A stretch of 11,098 nucleotides of DNA from CAZTHC01 sp964613425 (GTDB lineage: Bacteria; Bacillota; Clostridia; TANB77; CAG-508): contig CAZTHC010000033.1 of NCBI GenBank assembly GCA_964613425.1, forward strand, positions 1 to 11,098. Direction: 5' to 3'. The translations under genes and the position numbers were made by a program. The notes beneath the pieces are model-generated. The model made no database searches. It was not told the DNA's origin and worked only from the letters and a program-made list of their open reading frames with translations. Within the stretch, counting starts at the first letter, position 1; each line of letters begins with the position of its first letter. Positions 1 to 4,929 of the stretch are shown here, piece after piece.

Positions 1-31
1 GTTTTTTATTTTCTTTACTCTTTTTTACTAG

Positions 32-118
32 TTATATAAAAGCCAATATTATAATTACAAACAATAATATAAATAATACTACTAGCAATATACTTGATAA
101 TTCTTTTGTATTAATCAT
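32..118 (-). CDS. 28-residue single-helix membrane peptide, overlapping the end of the PrgI-like gene
   Basis: The frame starts ATG at 118 and stops TAA at 32-34, giving 28 residues. After a short MINTKELSS head it is almost entirely Leu/Val/Ile/Phe, enough for one membrane helix. A GGAGG at 128-132, inside the last codons of the PrgI-like gene, sits 9 nt from this ATG. The start overlaps the upstream stop by 8 nt, a geometry typical of translational coupling. I do not recognise a family. By position it could be an accessory membrane subunit of the T4SS-like locus, but that is inference. Against it: hydrophobic AT-rich frames of this size arise by chance, and the gene beyond it is not visible for context. 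Confidence 0.45.
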   Translation of the reverse strand: MINTKELSSILLVVLFILLFVIIILAFI

Positions 119-458
119 TCTCTTCTTCCTCCACACTATAAATATATAACTTATCCTTTTTTTGTTTAAATTTAAAAGTTCTTAAAAGTATATCGTCAAT
201 TTTTTCTCCTGCTATAGTTTCTGTAAATGGTAGGCTTGGTATATTTGGTACTTTAAAAGTTCCTATTGCAAAACCTATTGCTGCAAATAATAACACTATT
301 ATAATTCCAACAATATGCAAATTTAAAAGACTGAAAATAAAATAAAATATTAACCCTACTACACCACATATACAACTGTATATAAGTGCCTTTACAGAGA
401 ATATAAATAGTATTTTTCCTTCTCCTTTAACGTTTCTAGGCATATAGTAAGTACCCAT
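111..458 (-). CDS. PrgI/VirB3-like type IV secretion membrane protein
   Basis: 115 residues. The N-terminus reads YMPRNVKGEGK, then come two hydrophobic helices (about residues 24-44 and 48-68), then a PNIPSLPFTETIAGEKIDDIL segment and a Lys-rich stretch ending in an acidic tail. This order (short basic head, two close membrane segments, KVPNIP-like motif, charged C-terminus) is that of the PrgI family, the Gram-positive counterpart of VirB3 in type IV secretion/conjugation channels. VirB3-like proteins sit in the inner membrane beside the VirB4 ATPase. I chose ATG at 458 because GGAGG lies 7 nt upstream (466-470); the in-frame ATG seven codons earlier would place that ribosome site inside the gene. 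It is preceded by its own promoter and three pilin-like genes, which supports the assignment. Confidence 0.8.
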   Translation of the reverse strand: MGTYYMPRNVKGEGKILFIFSVKALIYSCICGVVGLIFYFIFSLLNLHIVGIIIVLLFAAIGFAIGTFKVPNIPSLPFTETIAGEKIDDILLRTFKFKQKKDKLYIYSVEEEEND

Positions 459-480
459 GTGTTTACCTCCATTTTTCAAA

Positions 481-493
481 GGTTATAATAACC
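481..493. promoter_or_regulatory. 13-bp palindrome in the PrgI-like gene leader
   Basis: GGTTATAATAACC is a perfect 6-bp inverted repeat around one central base. It lies about 20 nt downstream of the predicted -10 box and about 10 nt upstream of the Shine-Dalgarno sequence. This is a place where a repressor could bind; it is also short and AT-rich enough to be chance. Confidence 0.25.
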
Positions 494-510
494 CTATTTT
501 TACTGTATAT

Positions 511-539
511 ATTATAACAGATTTCGCCTATAATTGTAA
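511..539 (-). promoter_or_regulatory. Sigma-A-type promoter for the PrgI-like gene
   Basis: On the minus strand there is TTACAA (-35, 534-539), a 17-nt spacer and TATAAT (-10, 511-516). The -10 is preceded by TG plus one base (extended -10). The predicted transcript start is near 504, giving a leader of about 45 nt before the ATG at 458. Confidence 0.65.
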
Positions 540-562
540 GGTATTATCGAAAATTAATACAA

Positions 563-582
563 TTGTAATATATTTGTAATAT
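563..582. repeat. Two TTGTAATAT direct repeats 11 bp apart
   Basis: TTGTAATAT occurs at 563-571 and again at 574-582, one helical turn apart, upstream of the -35 box of the PrgI-like promoter. This could be an activator or UP-element-like site. The same core appears at the same spacing at 10361-10378. Confidence 0.35.
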
Positions 583-621
583 AGAATAAATTACATATTC
601 AATCCAACTATACTATAGTCC

Positions 622-694
622 GCCAAATCTCGTCGGGGTAGGACATTTTCTTTCTCCACGTTTTCGAAAGAAAAGTGCTACCCCTGCGTTTGGC
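622..694. repeat. Long GC-capped hairpin element in the pilin-PrgI intergenic space
   Basis: This holds nested inverted repeats. The outer arms are GCCAAA (622-627) and TTTGGC (689-694). Inside are GGGGTAG (635-641) and CTACCCC (678-684), then TTTTCTTTC (646-654) and GAAAGAAAA (666-674), closing on an 11-nt loop. The inner arms form an almost continuous 18-bp helix with one mismatch and one bulged base. It lies between the pilin terminator and the PrgI promoter and codes for nothing visible. It may be a MITE-like or REP-like element, or a structured RNA. It shares CGTCGGGG (631-638) with the palindrome at 6899-6928, so kinship with that family is possible. I do not recognise it as a known riboswitch. 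Confidence 0.55.
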
Positions 695-723
695 TGCTGC
701 ATTGTAAATTAGTTTTTCTCACA

Positions 724-751
724 AAAAAAGAACGCTTTCGCGTTCTTTTTT
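724..751 (-). terminator. Rho-independent terminator of the first pilin-like gene
   Basis: A perfect 12-bp stem (724-735 / 740-751) encloses a 4-nt loop that reads GAAA on the minus-strand RNA, closed by G-C pairs, and the stem ends in six U. It begins 11 nt past the stop codon at 762. The stem is symmetrical enough to work in both directions, but the GNRA-type loop and gene position favour the minus strand. Confidence 0.85.
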
Positions 752-761
752 GTTTATCACA

Positions 762-1115
762 TTATTTAATATTATTTGCAAAACTGTATACTAAACCAGC
801 TATGAATGGAGCTGCAAATACTAATACTGCACCTATAATGTATGGTATCATTGTTTTCTTGTATTCTGCTTTTTCTTCTGCACTACCCATTATGTATTTA
901 ATACCTATTATTACAAGAACTACTACGCATAGTATTGAACCAATTACTTGTAAAATACCAATTATCTGTTTTCCAAAGTCTGTTAATTTTCCAGTATTTT
1001 CTCCTGGGGTTCCTTGTAATGTTCCTGGGTCCATTACAGCAAATACATTTGTAGAAATCATAGCTAACATTAATACAACTAAAACTATTGATGCTATTTT
1101 TGTCATTTTTTTCAT
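762..1115 (-). CDS. TrbC/VirB2-like pilin subunit (copy 1)
   Basis: 117 residues. The N-terminus (MKKMTKI plus a hydrophobic run) ends NVFA at about residue 26, a plausible signal peptidase site. A short Gly/Pro/Thr-rich linker follows, then a helix at about 51-76, a charged loop with GSAEEKAEYKK, and a second helix at about 91-112. This layout (signal peptide, two helices, polar cytoplasmic loop) is that of the TrbC/VirB2 family, the major pilin or channel subunit of type IV secretion systems. The start is set by AGGAGG (1123-1128), 7 nt from the ATG. It is about 55% identical by eye to copy 3 over some 66 residues, and more distant from copy 2. No convincing promoter is visible just upstream, so it may be co-transcribed with copy 2. 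Confidence 0.8.
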   Translation of the reverse strand: MKKMTKIASIVLVVLMLAMISTNVFAVMDPGTLQGTPGENTGKLTDFGKQIIGILQVIGSILCVVVLVIIGIKYIMGSAEEKAEYKKTMIPYIIGAVLVFAAPFIAGLVYSFANNIK

Positions 1116-1206
1116 AAAATTTCCTCCTTTTAAATATTTATTTTATTATTTTTTTATATATTAATTCCTCATTTTTATATTAATGAGAATATTAAAAACT
1201 TTATTT

Positions 1207-1629
1207 TTATGCTCTTGTTATAAATAACATTTTTGCTGTTTGTCCAGCATCTTCTAGTGAGTAACCAATTTCTATTACTATTTTCCATATTGTAAAGGCT
1301 CCAAATACTACTATGCAACCTATTACAAATGGTGCCAAAGCTTCCTTCACCTTTGCTTTTCCTTCTGTAGATTCTGTCATCATTTTAATTCCTATAACAG
1401 CTCCTACAGCAACTGCAACTACTGTTGCAATTCCTAGCAAAATTCCATATAAAGTATCTATTGCTTCTTTAAATTTTGTTCCATCTGGTGCATATTCTGA
1501 ACCTTGGCTTTTACCTCTTTGTAAAAAATTTTCTGCTCCAGATACAATTTCACTAGTTGCATATACTGGTGAAATTATTGTTAATGCTATTACAAAAACT
1601 ATTAAAATTATATTTAATTTTTTTAGCAT
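1207..1629 (-). CDS. TrbC/VirB2-like pilin subunit (copy 2, divergent)
   Basis: 140 residues. The signal peptide ends PVYA at about residue 24. A polar region of about 30 residues (SGAENFLQRGKSQGSE) follows, then a helix at about 57-82, a polar loop with STEGKAKVKE, a second helix at about 98-121 and a 19-residue amphipathic tail ending FITRA. The TEGKAKVKE loop and FVIGCIVVFG helix match the conserved part of the two neighbouring copies, so it belongs to the same family, but its N-terminal linker and C-terminal tail are different. GAGGTG lies a few bases before the ATG at 1629. It has its own promoter. It is probably a minor or alternative pilin of the same type IV system; the exact role is unknown. 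Confidence 0.75.
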   Translation of the reverse strand: MLKKLNIILIVFVIALTIISPVYATSEIVSGAENFLQRGKSQGSEYAPDGTKFKEAIDTLYGILLGIATVVAVAVGAVIGIKMMTESTEGKAKVKEALAPFVIGCIVVFGAFTIWKIVIEIGYSLEDAGQTAKMLFITRA

Positions 1630-1659
1630 AACTTCACCTCATTTTTAACTATATATTCC

Positions 1660-1688
1660 ATTATACACTATATTTCCTTTTTTTTCAA
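1660..1688 (-). promoter_or_regulatory. Promoter of pilin-like gene copy 2
   Basis: On the minus strand there is TTGAAA (1683-1688), a 17-nt spacer and a perfect TATAAT (1660-1665). It lies just past the stop codon of copy 3, leaving a leader of about 25 nt to the ATG at 1629. Confidence 0.7.
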
Positions 1689-1702
1689 CTTTTTTACTAT
1701 TT

Positions 1703-2173
1703 TTATTGTGGTCCACCACATTGTGAACAAGTTGTATCTGTATAAAATAATGTTTTCCCACAATATTTACAACTTTTTTGAGATGTACTATATGTTGTAG
1801 TCCCACCACCTGGATTATTTACTGCTGAAGTTGGACCTACCATATTATAAATTATACTCACTATATTTGAACAAGCAAATACTAATATACACCCTATTAC
1901 ATATGGTAATAATGTTTCTTTGTATTGTGCTTTTTCTTCAGTACTTCCTAATAAAAATTTAATACCTATTATTACTAATGCTATTACAGAAACTATAGAA
2001 CCAACCACTTGAATAACTCCAATAATTGTTTTTCCTATTTTAGTAGTTGTTTGGTCTGGCTGTACTGTTGGAGTATATCCTTGAGGATCTAATTGCCCTG
2101 CAAACACTGGTATACATATAGTAAGTACTGTTATTAATAAAATTATAGCTAAAATAATTTTTTTACTTTTCAT
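1703..2173 (-). CDS. TrbC/VirB2-like pilin with C-terminal zinc-ribbon-like tail (copy 3)
   Basis: 156 residues. The signal peptide is MKSKKI plus a hydrophobic run to IPVFA (about residue 25). A Thr/Pro/Gln linker follows, then a helix at about 49-74, the loop GSTEEKAQYKE, and a second helix at about 89-113. A Gly/Thr/Ser linker then leads to Cys135, Cys138, Cys149 and Cys152 in a CKYCGK...CSQCGG arrangement (CX2C-X10-CX2C), the hallmark of small zinc-ribbon domains. The pilin core is close to copy 1, while the ribbon is absent from both sister copies. I chose ATG at 2173 over the GTG at 2185 because the protein then begins with a classic signal peptide; the only ribosome-site candidate is a weak GGTG just before it. 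By analogy with VirB2 the C-terminus should face outside the cytoplasm, where a zinc ribbon would be unusual. Confidence 0.75.
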   Translation of the reverse strand: MKSKKIILAIILLITVLTICIPVFAGQLDPQGYTPTVQPDQTTTKIGKTIIGVIQVVGSIVSVIALVIIGIKFLLGSTEEKAQYKETLLPYVIGCILVFACSNIVSIIYNMVGPTSAVNNPGGGTTTYSTSQKSCKYCGKTLFYTDTTCSQCGGPQ

Positions 2174-2208
2174 CCATTTCACCACACAATTCGACTTAAT
2201 ATAATTTA

Positions 2209-2237
2209 ATTATACATTACTTTTTCTAAGTTTGTAA
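2209..2237 (-). promoter_or_regulatory. Promoter of pilin-like gene copy 3
   Basis: On the minus strand there is TTACAA (2232-2237), a 17-nt spacer and TATAAT (2209-2214). It is the same -35 hexamer, spacing and -10 as the promoter of the PrgI-like gene, which would fit co-regulation. Confidence 0.65.
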
Positions 2238-2347
2238 ATACTTTCTGTAAAATAATTCTTGTTTTACCTAATTTTAATATAGTTTGCAATGTGTTCAAAT
2301 GGAAATATATTTATTTACATATAATATTTTACTGACAGACAAAAAAC

Positions 2348-2375
2348 AACTGTTGGAAATAATTTTCCAACAGTT
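2348..2375 (-). terminator. Rho-independent terminator of the Spo0E-like gene
   Basis: A perfect 12-bp stem with an AACTGTTGGAAA arm (2348-2359 / 2364-2375) encloses a 4-nt loop. On the minus strand it is followed at once by GTTTTTT. It starts 18 nt past the stop codon at 2394. Confidence 0.85.
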
Positions 2376-2393
2376 AATTATATTAACTTATTA

Positions 2394-2549
2394 TTAAGAT
2401 ATTCTTCTGTTCTTTAACTTTAGCCTATAGTATTCTGCTATTAATTCATCTAGTTCGATGCTTAATTGATATGTTATTTTATAATCTTTTTCTTCTGTCA
2501 AACTTTGATTAAGCTCATCTCTTAATCTACAAATTTTTTGTTCTAACAC
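2394..2549 (-). CDS. Spo0E-like aspartyl-phosphate phosphatase
   Basis: 51 residues from a GTG start at 2549 to TAA at 2394-2396. The sequence is a helix-turn-helix pair: MLEQKICRLRDELNQSL, a short turn, then YQLSIELDELIAEYYRLK. The S-x-E-L-D-x-L-I-x-E-Y stretch is the signature of the Spo0E family, small proteins that dephosphorylate Spo0A~P and so delay sporulation; the Asp of that motif is essential in characterised members. AAGGAG (2559-2564) lies 9 nt from the GTG. The ATGs in the same stretch are out of frame or hit a stop at once. The gene is flanked by its own promoter and a strong terminator, so it is a stand-alone unit between lgt and the pilin genes. The family call rests on the motif and length. 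The target could be a different response regulator. Confidence 0.8.
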   Translation of the reverse strand: MLEQKICRLRDELNQSLTEEKDYKITYQLSIELDELIAEYYRLKLKNRRIS

Positions 2550-2581
2550 ATAGCATCACTCCTTACTTTTTTTATATATTT

Positions 2582-2610
2582 AAAATACCATATTTTTACA
2601 TTTAAGTCAA
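2582..2610 (-). promoter_or_regulatory. Promoter of the Spo0E-like gene
   Basis: On the minus strand there is TTGACT (2605-2610), a 17-nt spacer and TATTTT (2582-2587), the latter preceded by TGG, an extended -10. It begins immediately after the lgt terminator. Confidence 0.55.
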
Positions 2611-2613
2611 TAA

Positions 2614-2638
2614 AAAAACAGCTGTAAGTGCTGTTTTT
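2614..2638 (-). terminator. Rho-independent terminator of lgt
   Basis: A 9-bp stem AAAAACAGC / GCTGTTTTT (2614-2622 / 2630-2638) encloses a 7-nt loop. The minus-strand transcript leaves it through a run of U. It lies about 25 nt past the lgt stop codon. Confidence 0.8.
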
Positions 2639-2663
2639 CTTGTGTTTCGTACGTCCTTTTTTT

Positions 2664-3464
2664 TTATTTTGTAACACCTTTTGAGCTTTTTTTATTTTTT
2701 TCGACATTATATATCAATATGCTACAAAATATTACAAAGATTATTGCAGACAATATTTGTGAAACTCTTACATTAAATAACATTAAACTATCTATTCGTA
2801 AGCCTTCTATAAAAAATCTTGCAAAAGAATATCCAATTAAGTATACATATGTAATTTCACCTTTAAATTTTCTGTTTTTCTGTAGAATTATTAACACAAT
2901 GAATAATACTAATGTAGCAATAAATTCATATAAAAAAGTAGGATGTACTTCTTTATATAATCCATTTTCTATTATTCCCATTCTCCAAGGTAAGCTTGTT
3001 TCTGTTCCATATGCCTCTATGTTTATAAAATTTCCCCATCTTCCAATAGCTTGTCCAAGTGCAATTGCTGGCACAATAAAGTCCAATACATCTAACAAAT
3101 TTATTTTTCTCTTTTTGCAAAATATTAAACATGTAATTGCTCCAGCTATTATTCCTCCATAAATTGCAAGTCCTCCTGTTGTTATATCTAAAATCTTCAT
3201 AGGATATTTTATGTAATATTCTAAATTAAATACACAGTAATATAAACGTGCACCTATTATAGATATTGGAATTACAAAAATTGCTAAGTCTAAAATATCA
3301 TCGTATTTAATATTGAATTTGCCGTTACTTTTTTTAAATATTAATAGTGCTATAGCAAATGCTGTTACTATAAAAACTGCATACCACGTTATTTTTAGAA
3401 AACCAAAATCTATTAAATTTTTGTTTATGTAGAATTCTAAACCTATTCCTGGAAATTTAATCAT
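2664..3464 (-). CDS. lgt: Prolipoprotein diacylglyceryl transferase
   Basis: 266 residues, an integral membrane enzyme that moves diacylglyceryl from phosphatidylglycerol to the lipobox cysteine of prolipoproteins, the first step of lipoprotein maturation. About seven hydrophobic segments are visible. The Lgt signature is at 141-153 (GRWGNFINIEAYG), HPTFLYE at 174-180, GARLYYCVFN at 71-80, and ARFFIEGLRIDS at 215-226 holds the C-terminal catalytic-region Arg/Glu. At GGLAIYGG (97-104) a Tyr stands where E. coli Lgt has His103. I chose ATG at 3464, where GGAGAG is 5 nt upstream; the longer frame from 3518 would begin MYGAASSTPHKN, which is simply the translation of a palindromic repeat. It has a terminator of its own and lies downstream of the M16 pair. 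Confidence 0.95.
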   Translation of the reverse strand: MIKFPGIGLEFYINKNLIDFGFLKITWYAVFIVTAFAIALLIFKKSNGKFNIKYDDILDLAIFVIPISIIGARLYYCVFNLEYYIKYPMKILDITTGGLAIYGGIIAGAITCLIFCKKRKINLLDVLDFIVPAIALGQAIGRWGNFINIEAYGTETSLPWRMGIIENGLYKEVHPTFLYEFIATLVLFIVLIILQKNRKFKGEITYVYLIGYSFARFFIEGLRIDSLMLFNVRVSQILSAIIFVIFCSILIYNVEKNKKSSKGVTK

Positions 3465-3489
3465 TTTTTCTCTCCATATATAATTTTTA

Positions 3490-3517
3490 TGGGGCGTCGA
3501 GGACGCCGCCCCATACA
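3490..3517. repeat. GC-rich palindromic dispersed repeat, copy C
   Basis: A 28-bp GC-rich palindrome in AT-rich intergenic DNA: arms GGCGTC / GACGCC around GAG, with an alternative outer pairing TGGGGC / GCCCCA, ending in ATACA. Its last 23 bases match those of copy A (6899-6928) at 20 positions. It lies directly upstream of the lgt ribosome binding site. Confidence 0.7.
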
Positions 3518-3519
3518 TT

Positions 3520-3535
3520 TTGCAATGTGTTTTTT
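3520..3535. repeat. TTGCAATGTG-T6 flanking repeat
   Basis: This 16-mer recurs at 10285-10300 with one mismatch. A 13-mer overlapping it (TTTGCAATGTGTT) is found exactly at 2283-2295. All three are intergenic. It may be the flank of a repeat family. Confidence 0.4.
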
Positions 3536-3547
3536 CTATGTTTAATA

Positions 3548-3577
3548 TGTGGGCATGTTTGAAGCCCTGCCACTACA
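3548..3577. repeat. GC-rich palindromic dispersed repeat, copy D (degenerate)
   Basis: 30 bp beginning TGTGGGCATG and ending TGCCACTACA. The arms GTGGGCA / TGCCAC pair with one bulge, and there is an inner GGGC / GCCC. The TG-x-GGG start and the TACA end match copies A to C, with the same orientation. It is a plausible decayed member. Confidence 0.5.
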
Positions 3578-3625
3578 TTTACAACATTTTATTAGCTAAA
3601 CGCAAGTAATATATTTTGTATGCAT

Positions 3626-4906
3626 TTATTGTAGTTTTACAATTGATATTACTGTTTTTCCTTCGTTAAATGTTTCTTTTAATATCTTTTCTGCATATTC
3701 TTTTGTTACTTGTTCATAATTTTCTAAATATTCGAAGCTGTTTATTCCTTTAAAGTAGTCTGTTACGAACATTCTTGATATGTCTGATATACTATTATAT
3801 TCTTTTACGTAACTTCCATAAATCATATTTTTTATTCTGTTGAAATCTTCTTCATTTATTCCAGTTTGTTTTGTTTTTTCTATTGTTTTTTGTAAGTATT
3901 CTAATATTTTTTCTGGTTCTTTAGATTGTCCACTTATTAATATATGCGCAAATTCTTTGCAGAACTCGTATTCTGAATCTGGTTCTGCTTGAAGTAGTCC
4001 TTCATCATATAATTTTTTATATAATTCTGAACTTTTTCCTATTAAAATATTTAATAAAATTTCTATTGCTATATGCTTTTTAACCGCTTCTTTTGTATCG
4101 TTTTTAATCGGTTTGTCTTTTATTCCTATTACAAATATAGGCATACTTACAGACATTGCCTTCTCTGCTTTTTTACAAGCAATTTCTTCTTTTTCTTCTC
4201 CGTATATTCTTTCTATTTTTCCTAAAACAGTTTTATCTTTTTGCCTTTTTTTCGCTTCTTCTATTATTTGTTCTGGTTCAAAATCTCCGCAAAAAAACAT
4301 TACCATATTTGCTGGGTTGTAAAATGTATTATAGCATTTATATAAAATATTCTTATCTATTTTTGAAATTGACTCTATACTTCCTGCTATGTCTATTCTT
4401 ACAGGATTTACACTATACATGTTTTTCATTGCATTTATATAAACAGACCATTCTGGATAATCATCATACATCATTATTTCTTGACCTATTATCCCTTTTT
4501 CTTTCTCTACATTTTCATCTGTAAAATATGGGCTTTGAACATAATCCATAAATTCGTCTAATGCTAGCAAAAAGTTGTCTGTGCTTTCAAATAAATATGT
4601 TGTATAGTCATTTGTTGTATATGCATTTGCATTTACTCCTAATGCTGTTAAAGTATCTAAACTATTTGTACCATTTGCTTGTTCAAATAGTTTGTGTTCT
4701 AAAAAATGAGCAACTCCATCTGGAACACTTGTTATTTCGTTTTCGTTAGGAACTATAAATTTATTGTCTATTGAACCATAATTTGTAGCCCACATTACAT
4801 ATTTTTTTTGAATATTCTTTTTTGGCATAACCATTACTGTTAAGCCATTTTCAAGAATTTCAATATATAATTTTTCTTTTACCTTAGAATTTTCTATTAT
4901 TTGCAT
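3626..4906 (-). CDS. M16 family zinc metallopeptidase (YmfH-like, catalytic subunit)
   Basis: 426 residues. The inverted zinc motif HxxEH is His67-Phe-Leu-Glu70-His71 (AHFLEHKLFE), with the third ligand Glu143 in EKGIIGQE, about 72 residues later as in pitrilysin-clan M16 proteins. An R/Y-type C-terminal half follows with no second zinc motif, as usual for the inactive repeat. Length and pairing match the Bacillus YmfH type. Such proteins work as clam-shell dimers that cut short peptides. Together with the adjacent paralogue lacking HxxEH, a heterodimer of active and inactive subunits is likely. It starts at ATG 4906, with an AAGGA-type site about 10 nt upstream and 23 nt after the preceding stop, so the two genes form one operon. 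The substrate is unknown; no signal peptide is seen, so it is probably cytoplasmic. Confidence 0.9.
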   Translation of the reverse strand: MQIIENSKVKEKLYIEILENGLTVMVMPKKNIQKKYVMWATNYGSIDNKFIVPNENEITSVPDGVAHFLEHKLFEQANGTNSLDTLTALGVNANAYTTNDYTTYLFESTDNFLLALDEFMDYVQSPYFTDENVEKEKGIIGQEIMMYDDYPEWSVYINAMKNMYSVNPVRIDIAGSIESISKIDKNILYKCYNTFYNPANMVMFFCGDFEPEQIIEEAKKRQKDKTVLGKIERIYGEEKEEIACKKAEKAMSVSMPIFVIGIKDKPIKNDTKEAVKKHIAIEILLNILIGKSSELYKKLYDEGLLQAEPDSEYEFCKEFAHILISGQSKEPEKILEYLQKTIEKTKQTGINEEDFNRIKNMIYGSYVKEYNSISDISRMFVTDYFKGINSFEYLENYEQVTKEYAEKILKETFNEGKTVISIVKLQ

Positions 4907-4929
4907 TTAAAATTCATCCTTCCTTGGAT

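Noticed and set aside
1168..1187. CTCATT / AATGAG hairpin after pilin copy 2 as a terminator
   Set aside because: The 6-bp AT-rich stem with an 8-nt loop lacks a U run right after it on the minus strand; too weak to call.
802..1648. Plus-strand open frames opposite the pilin genes (and others opposite lgt, the M16 pair, yqeY and nrdD)
   Set aside because: They are antisense shadows of well-supported minus-strand genes, lack ribosome sites and have no recognisable domain.
1703..2173. Copy 3 pilin as a lipoprotein, because of a Cys at about residue 20 in its signal peptide and the nearby lgt
   Set aside because: LTIC does not fit a lipobox (Ile just before the Cys), and a normal VFA signal peptidase I site follows.
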